Below the pieces are notes generated by a model. That model was not told the DNA's origin, ran no database searches, and saw only the letters and a list, made by a program, of their open reading frames with translations. A stretch of 64,000 nucleotides of DNA from DASVTU01 sp036387415 (GTDB lineage Bacteria; Acidobacteriota; Blastocatellia; Pyrinomonadales; Pyrinomonadaceae): contig DASVTU010000019.1 of assembly GCA_036387415.1 (NCBI GenBank), forward strand, positions 372,001 through 436,000. Direction: 5' to 3'. Positions 18,612 through 27,421 of the stretch are shown piece after piece. A program made the position numbers and the translations under genes. Each line of letters starts with the position of its first letter. Position 1 is the stretch's first letter.

Positions 18612-19088
18612 CTACGCCACTATGCCGGAGTGTTCGCGCAAACCCTGAATTTGATGCAGCGTCGCATCGACATTCGCTTCGGTGCCGACGAGTTGCGCCA
18701 GCGTGATGCCCGACAGCGCCTTCTGCACAATTTCGTGTAAACCAATGATAACAGGACGGATACCGCAATCACCCGTGTGCACGCAGGTGTCGAGCACGCC
18801 CGTGTAACTTTTGCAGTGGCTCGCCAAAATGTCCTCGTCCAGCACCTTGATGATGTCGCTCAAGTGAATTTCCGCCGCCGGACGCGACAGGCGATAACCG
18901 CCCTTTGTACCCCGAATCGAACTGACCAGTCCCGCTTTGTTCAATATCCACAACAACTTACCAGCATTCGCCACCGACAGACCCTCGCGCTCCGCAATCT
19001 GCGCCAACGTCAAAAACTCGCTTTCGTCCAGACGTGCCAGTTGCAGCAAACACCGCAAGCCATACTCTTCCTGTGCGGAGACTTTCAT
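18612..19088 (-). CDS. Rrf2-family Fe-S-responsive transcriptional regulator (IscR/SufR-like)
   Basis: A 158-residue Rrf2 regulator heading the suf operon. The winged helix-turn-helix (1-65) includes YGLRCLLQLA, IAEREGLS and SSIRGTKGGYRLSRP. Three Cys residues, C92, C102 and C108 (spacing X9 and X5), are placed as the [2Fe-2S] ligands of IscR-like proteins, though the first gap is longer than the X5 of E. coli IscR. It likely senses cluster supply and represses its own operon through the palindrome in the promoter. ATG 19088 sits seven bases after AGAGG and is preferred to GTG 19091. Confidence 0.88.
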   Translation of the reverse strand: MKVSAQEEYGLRCLLQLARLDESEFLTLAQIAEREGLSVANAGKLLWILNKAGLVSSIRGTKGGYRLSRPAAEIHLSDIIKVLDEDILASHCKSYTGVLDTCVHTGDCGIRPVIIGLHEIVQKALSGITLAQLVGTEANVDATLHQIQGLREHSGIVA

Positions 19089-19137
19089 CACTCAACCTCT
19101 TCTGGTATCCGGCAACTTTATTTTCAATCGCATCCAC

Positions 19138-19166
19138 ATTATAGGGATACCTGACTTTAATGTCAA
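19138..19166 (-). promoter_or_regulatory. Consensus sigma-70 promoter of the rrf2-suf operon
   Basis: On the minus strand TTGACA (19161-19166) is followed by exactly 17 bases and then TATAAT (19138-19143), a perfect match at both boxes. The start codon of the Rrf2 gene lies about 50 bases downstream. Such a strong promoter fits an operon held down by a repressor. Confidence 0.85.
19152..19165. promoter_or_regulatory. Candidate Rrf2/IscR-type operator
   Basis: The palindrome TGAC-N6-GTCA (read on the minus strand as TGACATTAAAGTCA) overlaps the -35 box and spacer of the suf promoter. IscR-family sites are AT-centred dyads with GAC/GTC half-sites, so this is a natural place for the cognate regulator to block polymerase. 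That binding is an inference. Confidence 0.6.
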
Positions 19167-19360
19167 GATTAAGCCCGTGTCCAAATTTCATTCGTAACCT
19201 ATGCATCTACACAATTTATCGTCATACACACGCGCGTAAGTTACTTCACTATGAACATTCTTATGGATGGAATCAGGCAGACGTGAATGCGTGTGAAACA
19301 TTTGGACGGGATGCATGCAAATTAACATGTATCGTGGGATAAAACTCGTATTTGCAAAAT

Positions 19361-20125
19361 TTAGACTGTTTTTAGCGACGTAGCAGCAGCCCTGTCAACA
19401 AACCATTCGAGGAGACCGTCGAAAGGGCGAATCAGTTGTGCCGGCAGACGTTCGGGGTCTGGTTTTCCGTCGATAACTTGTTGCAAACATTGTGCTTTAG
19501 CTGTGCTCGTGACTGTCAGGAGGATGTGTGCGGCATGATTGATGGCGGGAGGCGTGAGCGTGAGGCGTGTGGTGTAGAGTTTCCCGACTGGATTTGCCAC
19601 GACCCAAGCGGTCTGTTCTCGCAGCGCGTCGGTGTAGGGAAAGAGCGAGGCGGTGTGGCCGTCGTCGCCCATGCCGAGCATGATGAGGTCGAATCGAGGC
19701 CAGTCCAGACCGTCGAAGAAAGCGCGTAGTTCCTGTTCGTAGAGGCGTGCATTTGCAGGCGCGTCGCCCTCGCCCCTCATCCGGTGCACCTGCGCGTGCG
19801 GAATCGGGACGTGCGAGAGCAGAGATTCCTGCGCCATGCGGTAGTTGCTCTCAGGATGGTCGGGCGGGACACAACGCTCGTCGCCGAAGAAGATGTGTAT
19901 CTGCGACCAAGAGACACGCGAGCGCCATTCGCTGCTTGCTAGCAGTTCGTAGACGCGTCGCGGCGTCGAACCTCCGGCTAGTGCAACGCTGAAACGACCG
20001 CGCGCCCGCGTCGCTTCATGCGCGATAGATGCGAAGCGTCCGGCGACGGCGCGTGCGACTTCTTCTGGGTCGTCGAAGACATGGATGCGAAGCGTCGCAT
20101 CGGAATTCTGTTTCTGCTCCGCCAT
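19361..20125 (-). CDS. pgl: 6-Phosphogluconolactonase
   Basis: A 254-residue DevB/Pgl-type lactonase of the glucosamine-6-phosphate isomerase fold. It hydrolyses 6-phosphogluconolactone made by Zwf. Signatures are VALAGGSTPRRVYELLAS (about 47-64), HIFFGDERCVPPDHPESNYRMA and MLGMGDDGHTASLFP. It is the last gene of the tal-pgi-gnd-zwf-opcA-glk-pgl cluster, 32 bases after glk. Confidence 0.93.
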   Translation of the reverse strand: MAEQKQNSDATLRIHVFDDPEEVARAVAGRFASIAHEATRARGRFSVALAGGSTPRRVYELLASSEWRSRVSWSQIHIFFGDERCVPPDHPESNYRMAQESLLSHVPIPHAQVHRMRGEGDAPANARLYEQELRAFFDGLDWPRFDLIMLGMGDDGHTASLFPYTDALREQTAWVVANPVGKLYTTRLTLTPPAINHAAHILLTVTSTAKAQCLQQVIDGKPDPERLPAQLIRPFDGLLEWFVDRAAATSLKTV

Positions 20126-20157
20126 CGCTCGTTATTGTTCCTGCTTCGACAGCGCGG

Positions 20158-21141
20158 TCAGGGAAGCAACGCGCAACGCGCCGCGCCGTAGAGTGCGGTG
20201 CGTTCTTCGAGTATCACGTGGACAGGAATCGGCTCGATGACGAAGGAAAGCCGTCCCTTATCTTTGTAGGCGCGCATGAAGGAGCCGTCTTTGAGTTTGT
20301 CGATGATTTTGGGCGCGATGCCGCCGCCGACGTAGACGCCGCCCGTCGGCTTGAGCAGGAGCGCCAGATTTCCGGCCATCGCGCCGTAGATGTCAACAAA
20401 GAGGTCGAGGGTTTTGACGGCGAGTTCGGATTTTTTGGCGAGCGCGGCCTTCGAGATCGCCGCCGCAGGGTCGCCGCTCTCAATCTCCACGGCGAGCCAA
20501 TCAGGCTCAGGGGCGAATTTCGTGTCGCGCAGGAAGGAATAGATATTGAAAAATCCCGGCCCTGACAACAAGCGTTCGTAACTGACGTGTGCATTCAGTT
20601 TTTCCATCAAGTAACGAAGAAGGTCAATCTCCAATTCGTTGCGCGGAGCGAAATCAATGTGCCCGCCCTCTGACGGAATGGGATGATAACGCTTGCCTTC
20701 CCAGAATAGACCACCCATGCCGAGTCCGGTTCCGGCAGCAATCAACGCGCGATGGCCGACGCGTCGCTCGCCGTCCCCTTCGCTAAGCGTGTAGAGTTGC
20801 GAAGCGTTAAGCGCTTCAATGCCGTAGGCGGTCGCCTCCAAGTCGTTGATGATTTTGACGCGACTGATGTCGAGCATCTGCGCCAGTGCGTCGGCACGGA
20901 CGTTCCAGCCGAGATTCGGCATTTCGGCGTCGCCTTCCGAGACAGGCCCGGCGACGCCGAAACAGGCGTGCGTTATCTCTTGGCGATGTTCGACGGCGAA
21001 CTCTTCAAGAATCGCCTCGAACGAAGGGTATTTGCTACTTGGAAAACTTCTCGCATCAATGGTCGCGCCGAGATTTTCGCCGTCGGCTTGAAAGAGCGCG
21101 AGGTTTGATTTCGTTCCGCCAATGTCTCCGGCAAGTATCAT
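20158..21141 (-). CDS. glk: Glucokinase
   Basis: A 327-residue ROK/GlkA-type glucokinase that phosphorylates glucose to glucose-6-phosphate, feeding Pgi and Zwf encoded in the same cluster. The N-terminal phosphate-binding loop is LAGDIGGTKSNLALF; FGVAGPVSEGDAEMPNLGW, the catalytic Asp in KIINDLEATAYGI and GTGLGMGGLFW follow, with the E/HIDF motif SEGGHIDFAPRN and the late VYVGGGIAPKI adenine loop. No HTH domain is present, so it is an enzyme and not a ROK repressor. Confidence 0.92.
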   Translation of the reverse strand: MILAGDIGGTKSNLALFQADGENLGATIDARSFPSSKYPSFEAILEEFAVEHRQEITHACFGVAGPVSEGDAEMPNLGWNVRADALAQMLDISRVKIINDLEATAYGIEALNASQLYTLSEGDGERRVGHRALIAAGTGLGMGGLFWEGKRYHPIPSEGGHIDFAPRNELEIDLLRYLMEKLNAHVSYERLLSGPGFFNIYSFLRDTKFAPEPDWLAVEIESGDPAAAISKAALAKKSELAVKTLDLFVDIYGAMAGNLALLLKPTGGVYVGGGIAPKIIDKLKDGSFMRAYKDKGRLSFVIEPIPVHVILEERTALYGAARCALLP

Positions 21142-21365
21142 GTGTTATTCAGCAATTGCTTTGGTGAATCAAGGAATGGAAAACTCTAACAACCATCGTT
21201 ATCTTCCGTCTGATGAAACAACGACGCATCAATATTGATTGACCGAACGACAACGTTAAGTTACTCGATGAAGCGAAAATGCTTCGCGTGTCTCGCCGTC
21301 GTTTCATGCGACTAAGTATTTTACATCATCATTTGCGCTTCGACATTGATGAAATTAACGCATCG

Positions 21366-22541
21366 TTACTTCTCGCGCGCCCGCAGAGTTTCAATCAGGT
21401 GTGCGGCGGCGGCGAGCGATTGCTCGTAGACGACATCGCGCGAGAGGATGCCGAGTTCGCTGCTGAGACGTTCGCCGTCGGTGCGGCCTTCATAAGCCAG
21501 CACGCGACTCACTTTCTGTTCGTCGCCGATTTTGACGCTCGTCTCAAGTTTCGTCCGCTCCTGCTTCCAACGCACTTGAAACTCCGCTCCCGTCTCTTCA
21601 GACGTAAACGTCAACGACGAAATCATGCGCTCGCAACCCGACACGCCCTTCAACGCGCGCCACTCGATGTTTATCACACGCTCGCCCGCGCGCATCAATG
21701 TGCTTTTATTTCTTTCGCGCGACTCCGTGCCCGTCGTCTCAACCTGCCAGCCCAGACGCGAAGCGAGCCAGCCCGCGACCAACAACGCTTGCGCTGAAAC
21801 TTCCTCCGGCGCACTCTCCGGCGGGTCGTAATCAATACGCACGCGGTCAATTGCGTCGAGATACGGACGATAATCCGGCACGTCCCAAAAATGTGCGACC
21901 ACCGCGCACCATGAAGTCAAACGTCCCCAATTCAAATCGCTCGCGCGCATATCGCCGCCGCGTCCCGCAATCATCCGCGAGAACCGCCGGAGGTCTTCGT
22001 ACGGATGATGCGAACTCGCTGAATCGACGACGATGCGGTCGGACATCTCCGCGAGACGGTTGAACAGCTTGTCGTCCTCATTCGGAACATCTTTCCACCA
22101 GAGAAAGACAGGCACGTCCGGTACGAGCAGAGGCGCGACTGCGCTGGCGATACGTTCAACAACTGCGCCGCCTGCCTCTATCGTCACCTGCTCTCCGCAA
22201 ATCTGCTTCGTGCCACGCGCGTTGAGTTGGCAGCGCGTCGAGACATAGGCATTGAGGTGCGCCTCAGTCGTCTCGCGGTCGGCAATCAGGACGAGAGAGC
22301 GGCACGGATGGCTCACGGTCACTTCATCGAGCAACGTATCAATCTTCTCGCGGTCGTCGTGCTGACTGTACAAAATCAGATTGAGAACACACGCGCGCAT
22401 CACGCTCGGCGACGAATCTTCACCATCCTTCTCGCGCGTCAACTCTGCCCACATCGACGACAGTTCTCTCTCCAACCCGTCAACGTCAATCCCCTCCGAC
22501 GCCGAACCGCCCGCCATATGTTGATGTGTCTGTGTCTGCAT
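21366..22541 (-). CDS. opcA: Glucose-6-phosphate dehydrogenase assembly protein OpcA
   Basis: A 391-residue OpcA-family protein. In cyanobacteria and actinobacteria OpcA binds Zwf and raises its activity. Family features visible are VMRACVLNLILY, HPCRSLVLIADR, ICGEQVTI, VPDVPVFLWWKDVP and DRIVVDSASS (about 190). The C-terminal half resembles the OpcA sugar-sensing-like domain. It lies immediately downstream of zwf, as in other OpcA-encoding genomes, with repeat D in the gap. A long leader of about 22 residues is poorly conserved in type. Confidence 0.85.
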   Translation of the reverse strand: MQTQTHQHMAGGSASEGIDVDGLERELSSMWAELTREKDGEDSSPSVMRACVLNLILYSQHDDREKIDTLLDEVTVSHPCRSLVLIADRETTEAHLNAYVSTRCQLNARGTKQICGEQVTIEAGGAVVERIASAVAPLLVPDVPVFLWWKDVPNEDDKLFNRLAEMSDRIVVDSASSHHPYEDLRRFSRMIAGRGGDMRASDLNWGRLTSWCAVVAHFWDVPDYRPYLDAIDRVRIDYDPPESAPEEVSAQALLVAGWLASRLGWQVETTGTESRERNKSTLMRAGERVINIEWRALKGVSGCERMISSLTFTSEETGAEFQVRWKQERTKLETSVKIGDEQKVSRVLAYEGRTDGERLSSELGILSRDVVYEQSLAAAAHLIETLRAREK

Positions 22542-22555
22542 TGCTTTTTCGTCAA

Positions 22556-22626
22556 ACGTGAATCGTCAATCGGAAATAGATAAAGCACTTTCTTTCTATT
22601 CACTATTTCCGATTCACGATTCACGT
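22556..22626. repeat. Heptad inverted repeat D (word family CGTGAAT/CGTCAAT)
   Basis: The arms 22556-22579 and 22603-22626 pair at 23 of 24 bases across a 23-base loop. The left arm reads CGTGAAT, CGTCAAT, CGGAAAT, then an A-rich heptamer. It lies in the 88-base gap between zwf and opcA. Confidence 0.85.
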
Positions 22627-22629
22627 CCT

Positions 22630-24156
22630 TCACGGTCTTCGCCAACGTCGTCCGGTGTTTTGTATCAACTGATGTGAGGACTGCGGCCCCCACGTGCCTG
22701 CTTCGTAGTTCGGAAAGGAGACGTTTTCGTGCGGCTCGCTCCATTCTTCCAGAATCGGCATGACGATTTCCCAACCGCGTTCGGTCATGTCCTTGCGCGC
22801 AAAGAGCGTCGAATCGCCGAGCACGCAATCGAGTAGGAGGCGCTCGTAGGCTTCCGCGAGTTCGACGCCGAAGGACGCGCCATAGCGAAAATCCATGTTC
22901 ACGTCGCGGATGCGCGTCGTTTGTCCGGGCACTTTGGCGGCGAAGCGCATGGTAATTCCTTCGTCGGGTTGGACGCGGATGACGAGTTGGTTGGGCGTCA
23001 CCTGTTCCATCGTCTTCTCGTCAAAGAGTTGATGCGGCGCGTCTTTGAATTGAATCGCGATTTCGGTGACGCGCTTCGGCAGGCGCTTGCCGGAACGGAC
23101 GAAGAAGGGCACGCCCGACCAACGCCAGTTGTCGAAATACATCGTGAGCATGGCGAATGTTTCAGTTCGGGAATCCGGCGCGACGTTCTTCTCTTCGCGA
23201 TAGGCGGGGACGGCCTCGCCGTTGATGGCACCCGCGCCGTATTGCCCGCGCACGGTTTCGGCGCGCACGCGTTCGTGCGTAAAGGGTCGCGCCGCCATCA
23301 TCGCTTTGACCTTCTCGTCGCGGACGGCTTCCGCGCCGAGATGCGCGGGCGGTTCCATCGCCATGAGCGCGAGCACCTGAAAGACGTGGTTTTGAATCAT
23401 GTCGCGGACGACGCCGGATTTTTCGTAGTAGGCGCCGCGCGCTTCGACGCCGACCGTCTCGGCGTTGGTCACTTGTACGTGGTCTATGTACTGACGGTTC
23501 CAGAGCGGCTCGAAGATACCGTTAGCGAAACGGAAGACGAGAAGATTCTGGACGGTTTCTTTGCCGAGATAATGGTCGATGCGATAAATCTGCGACTCAT
23601 CGAGATGTTGGAGGATGAAAGTGTTCAAATCTCGCGCGCTTTGGAGGTCATAGCCGAAAGGCTTTTCGACGACGACGCGCGTCCAACCCTTCTCCGGTCG
23701 GGTCAGTCCGGCCTGTCCGAGTTGTCCAACGGCGTCGCGGTAAAGTTCCGGCGCGACCGAGAGATAAAAGAGTCGATTGCCCTGCGTGCCTCTTTCACGG
23801 TCGAGACGCTTGAGGAGTTCATCGAGTTTGCGGTAGTCGTCCGCGTTTTTGATGTCGGAAGTGAGATAGAAAATCCCCTGCGCGAACGACTGCCAGACCT
23901 CTTCGTCGATGCGTTCCTCTCCGTTGTATTCGTCAATCGCGCTCCGCATCAACGCGCGAAACTCGTCGTCGTTCATCGGCGTGCGCGCTAAACCGACGAT
24001 GGCTGACTCGGCGGGTATGAGTCGTTGCTGAACGAGACGATACAGAGCGGGCAGCAACTTGCGCTTCGCCAAATCGCCCGACGCGCCGAAGATGACCACC
24101 ACGCACGGCTCGGCCACTCTCGCCAGCCGCATTCCCTCACGCAAAGGATTATTCAT
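22630..24156 (-). CDS. zwf: Glucose-6-phosphate 1-dehydrogenase
   Basis: A 508-residue Zwf, the first enzyme of the oxidative pentose phosphate pathway, making NADPH. The Rossmann motif is VIFGASGDLAKRKLLPALY (about 21-39), the substrate and catalytic site RIDHYLGKETVQN (about 196-208) with the catalytic His, and EPLWNRQYIDHVQVT follows. The length is in the usual range. Upstream is gnd (75-base gap, repeat E), downstream is opcA, its activator. Confidence 0.96.
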   Translation of the reverse strand: MNNPLREGMRLARVAEPCVVVIFGASGDLAKRKLLPALYRLVQQRLIPAESAIVGLARTPMNDDEFRALMRSAIDEYNGEERIDEEVWQSFAQGIFYLTSDIKNADDYRKLDELLKRLDRERGTQGNRLFYLSVAPELYRDAVGQLGQAGLTRPEKGWTRVVVEKPFGYDLQSARDLNTFILQHLDESQIYRIDHYLGKETVQNLLVFRFANGIFEPLWNRQYIDHVQVTNAETVGVEARGAYYEKSGVVRDMIQNHVFQVLALMAMEPPAHLGAEAVRDEKVKAMMAARPFTHERVRAETVRGQYGAGAINGEAVPAYREEKNVAPDSRTETFAMLTMYFDNWRWSGVPFFVRSGKRLPKRVTEIAIQFKDAPHQLFDEKTMEQVTPNQLVIRVQPDEGITMRFAAKVPGQTTRIRDVNMDFRYGASFGVELAEAYERLLLDCVLGDSTLFARKDMTERGWEIVMPILEEWSEPHENVSFPNYEAGTWGPQSSHQLIQNTGRRWRRP

Positions 24157-24169
24157 ATTTTAGATTTCG

Positions 24170-24230
24170 GATTGCAGATTGCGGATTGAAAAAACAACTG
24201 TCTCTTTTCTTCAATCCACATTCCGCAATC
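24170..24230. repeat. Heptad inverted repeat E (word family CGGATTG/CAGATTG)
   Basis: The arms 24170-24190 and 24210-24230 pair at 18 of 21 positions with a 19-base loop. The left arm is three heptamers (CGGATTG, CAGATTG, CGGATTG) running into AAAAAAC. It lies between gnd and zwf, and ends 2 bases before the gnd stop codon. Confidence 0.75.
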
Positions 24231-24231
24231 T

Positions 24232-25689
24232 TCACAGTTTTTCCCAGTCCGTATGGACGGGTGGCTCGCCGGGTCGGTCGATGCGTTCGTAAGTGTGGGA
24301 GCCGAAGAAATCACGTTGCGCTTGTGTCAGGTTGAGTGGGAGATTGGCGGTGCGGTACATGTCGAAGTAGGCGAGGCTCGCCGACATCGCCGGAACGGGC
24401 ACGCCCACGTTCGACGCGGTTGCCACAATGCGTCGCCAGTTCTGCTGTGCTTTATCGACCCACACGCTAAACTCCGTGTCGAGCAGAAGGTTGGGCAAGT
24501 CGGGTCGGCGCTCGTAAGCCTGTTTGATTTTGCCCAAGAACTGCGCGCGAATAATGCAGCCGCCTTTCCAGATGCGCGCCGTCTCGCCGAGATTGATGTC
24601 CCATTTGTAATGCACGGAACCGGCGCGGATGAGGTTCATACCTTGCGCGTAGGAACAGATTTTGGAAGCGTAGAGCGCGTCGCGGACGGCATCAATCATC
24701 TCGCGGCGTCGCGCCGCAGACGCATCGACAGCAACACTTTCAACCTCGTTCTCCGGCGCGCGCAGCTGCTTGCTGGCTTCGACGCGTTCTTCCTTGAGCG
24801 TCGAAATCGTCCGTGCATCAATCGCGGCGTTGATGGTCGGGATGACGACGCCGAGGTCGAGCGCCGTTTGGCTCGCCCACTTTCCAGTCCCCTTCTGTTG
24901 CCCACGGTCGAGCACCAAATCGACGAGCGGGCGTCCGGTTTCAGGGTCAACCACACGCAGAATCTTCGCCGTGATTTCAATCAGATATGATTCAAGCTCG
25001 ACGCGGTTCCACTCGTCAAAAACGTCCGCCATCTCCGACGCTTCGAGCCGCAGCAGGCGACGCAGGAGGTCGTAGGCTTCGGCGATGAGTTGCATGTCGC
25101 CATACTCAATGCCATTGTGCACCATCTTGACGAAATGCCCCGCGCCGCCTGCGCCGATATAGGTAACACACGCGCCGTCGTCCACCTTCGCGGCTATCGC
25201 TTCCCACACGGGACGAATCTCCTCATATGCCGCGCGCTCGCCGCCCGGCATCAGCGAAGGCCCCAGCAGCGCACCCTCCTCGCCGCCCGACACGCCCGAA
25301 CCGATGAAACGGATGCCCTCTGCCTTTAACTCTCTCTCTCTCCGTTCGGTGTCGAGGAAGTGGGAATTGCCGCCGTCGATAATGATGTCGCCCGTTTCGA
25401 GGAAAGGACGGATTTGATTGATGCTCCAATCGACGGGAGCGCCCGCCTTGACGAGCAGGATGATTCTGCGCGGGCGTTCGAGCAGACGCACAAACTCCGC
25501 GGGCGTCCGTGCGCGAATGAACTTTTTCCCCGTCGCCGCCGCGACGACATCATCAACTATCTGCGGCTCGCGGTCGTAGAGTGCGACCGGATACCCGTTG
25601 CGCTCGATGTTGAGAGCGAGATTTCTGCCCATCACACCGAGGCCGAACATGCCGACGGCTAAGAGATTCGTGGACTCGGAAACAGTCAT
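24232..25689 (-). CDS. gnd: 6-Phosphogluconate dehydrogenase, decarboxylating
   Basis: A 485-residue Gnd of the long (dimeric) type that converts 6-phosphogluconate to ribulose-5-phosphate with NADP+. Motifs are the Rossmann GMFGLGVMGRNLALN, DGGNSHFLDTERR, SGVSGGEEGALLGPSLMPGG with the substrate loop, the catalytic Lys/Asn in GHFVKMVHNGIEYGDMQ and the C-terminal KGTGKWASQTALDLGV. ATG 25689 is preferred to the upstream TTG. It stands between pgi and zwf. Confidence 0.96.
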   Translation of the reverse strand: MTVSESTNLLAVGMFGLGVMGRNLALNIERNGYPVALYDREPQIVDDVVAAATGKKFIRARTPAEFVRLLERPRRIILLVKAGAPVDWSINQIRPFLETGDIIIDGGNSHFLDTERRERELKAEGIRFIGSGVSGGEEGALLGPSLMPGGERAAYEEIRPVWEAIAAKVDDGACVTYIGAGGAGHFVKMVHNGIEYGDMQLIAEAYDLLRRLLRLEASEMADVFDEWNRVELESYLIEITAKILRVVDPETGRPLVDLVLDRGQQKGTGKWASQTALDLGVVIPTINAAIDARTISTLKEERVEASKQLRAPENEVESVAVDASAARRREMIDAVRDALYASKICSYAQGMNLIRAGSVHYKWDINLGETARIWKGGCIIRAQFLGKIKQAYERRPDLPNLLLDTEFSVWVDKAQQNWRRIVATASNVGVPVPAMSASLAYFDMYRTANLPLNLTQAQRDFFGSHTYERIDRPGEPPVHTDWEKL

Positions 25690-25745
25690 TTTCGACAACG
25701 CTTAATGAAGGAATGACGCGTGAAGGAAACTTGCGTACGGCAGTG

Positions 25746-27176
25746 TCATGCGCCTTCGCTCAAGATTGATTTCATGTGCTTCTTGTAAGCCTCGACTCCC
25801 GGTTGCCCGTATGGATTGACGCCGATGAGTCGCCCCTCCACGCTCGTCGCCAGCATGAGCATTTGATACAACTGACCCAGTGAGGCTTCGTCGGCTTGAG
25901 GTAGATAAATGTCAGCCGTCGGACGTTCGCCGTCGAGGTAAGCGCGCGTGGTTCCGGCGATGGCAGCAGACATTATCTCCGGCAGCGTCTTGTTGGCGAG
26001 GCTGTTGAGATTGTCCTGATTCGACTCCGAGAAACCGACTGGCAGAGGTTCGCGTCGCGCCTGTTTGAGAATCAAATTTGTAATCAACTTGTCTCGTTGT
26101 CCTTCCTGATGTTGCTGTCCACGCGAATGTAAATCGCGCGTATTGACGACGGTGATGGGCGTCGCGCCATGACCGTTTTTGCCGAGACTTTCCGAGAGCA
26201 ACTGGTCGTACCAGAAGCCGACGGCTTCGAGTCCTTCATCCCAAATACTCAAGACACGCACATCCGCCCCACGTTTTTTCTCCATCAAATGACAGACGCT
26301 GACAAAATCAAGCACGGGATTCTGTCCGGGCGCGGCGGTGCGGAAGCGTTCATTCATCGCCGCAGCACCTTCCAACAACTTTACGATGTCCAAGCCGAGC
26401 ACTGCGGCTGGCGCTAATCCGACGGCTGTCAGAATCGAGAAGCGACCGCCCACATGATTCGGCACTTCAAAAATGTTTTCGCAACCTAACTCCTCGCCAA
26501 TCTCGAAAAGTTTGCTCCCCGCACCCGCAATCGGAATCACCAACTTCGGCAGCAGTTCCGTCTTGCTCCCGACAGCTTTTCGCAGAGCCGTCAAAAACTG
26601 TCGAAAAGCCACGGCAGGCTCCAACGTCTCGCCGCTCTTGCTCACAACCACGATGCCCCAACGCTCCTCCACGCTCACGGGTTGACGCTCACGCCCAAGC
26701 ACATCCAACAACCCTTGCGCCAAATCGTTGTCAACGTTGTGACCGATAAAATAGATGCGCGGGCAATGACGCCGCTCCATTCTCCCCAACTCGTTGTGAT
26801 ATGGATGGCAACATGCTTCAAACAACGAGCGAGTGCCCATGTATGAACCGCCGATGCCGATGACCACCACGCGGTCTACCATCTCGCTTAACTGCTGCGC
26901 GGCAGTCAGTATGCGTCCAATCTCGCTCGCACCGCCGCGCTGCCGATATTCGTCGAGCAGACGTTCGGGGAAATCAATAAAACCGGCGTCGAGTGGTTTC
27001 TTGGAATCAGGGATTGCCGCTCCCGAACGCAAAAGTTCGAGGTCACTTAAAACTTCTCTCCTCGCGTCTTCCAGCCTCGGCGTGAGATTTTCCAAATCTT
27101 CACGCGCGAGGCCAGTATCGCCTATCAACGTATTCGACGGGTCATAAACAATCGGTTCAAAGTTGTAGTTAATCAT
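25746..27176 (-). CDS. pgi: Glucose-6-phosphate isomerase
   Basis: A 476-residue Pgi of the shorter bacterial type. VIGIGGSYMGTRSLFEA, the sugar-phosphate loop VVSKSGETLEPAVAF, NHVGGRFSILTAVGLAP and HSRGQQHQEGQRDKL carry the catalytic Glu, His and Lys surroundings. It interconverts glucose-6-phosphate and fructose-6-phosphate and so links glycolysis to the Zwf branch. It is second in the cluster, 245 bases after tal. Confidence 0.94.
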   Translation of the reverse strand: MINYNFEPIVYDPSNTLIGDTGLAREDLENLTPRLEDARREVLSDLELLRSGAAIPDSKKPLDAGFIDFPERLLDEYRQRGGASEIGRILTAAQQLSEMVDRVVVIGIGGSYMGTRSLFEACCHPYHNELGRMERRHCPRIYFIGHNVDNDLAQGLLDVLGRERQPVSVEERWGIVVVSKSGETLEPAVAFRQFLTALRKAVGSKTELLPKLVIPIAGAGSKLFEIGEELGCENIFEVPNHVGGRFSILTAVGLAPAAVLGLDIVKLLEGAAAMNERFRTAAPGQNPVLDFVSVCHLMEKKRGADVRVLSIWDEGLEAVGFWYDQLLSESLGKNGHGATPITVVNTRDLHSRGQQHQEGQRDKLITNLILKQARREPLPVGFSESNQDNLNSLANKTLPEIMSAAIAGTTRAYLDGERPTADIYLPQADEASLGQLYQMLMLATSVEGRLIGVNPYGQPGVEAYKKHMKSILSEGA

Positions 27177-27421
27177 TTAGAATTGCCCTCGAAAAGCAAC
27201 ATTCGCCGCACACTCCTTCCACATTGCATTGAAAGTTTCCATCAAAAATGCGAGGACGGTTTCATTAAAGGATCGCTTTCCCCATGCAGTCAGGCATCGT
27301 TGTTGCCGCTCGAACAGGAAGGCACTCTGACTCTCACTATAGACTTGCCGCGAACGCTGTCGTCTCGTTCGCGCCGCAACTAGAGGCATGAGTTTCGTGT
27401 CTCGTTGCGCCTCAGCCTCTA
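27177..27421. other. tal-pgi intergenic gap (245 bp)
   Basis: No credible ORF, hairpin or heptad repeat was seen in this gap. It is long enough for a second promoter ahead of pgi, but I could not pick out paired -35/-10 boxes. Confidence 0.4.
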
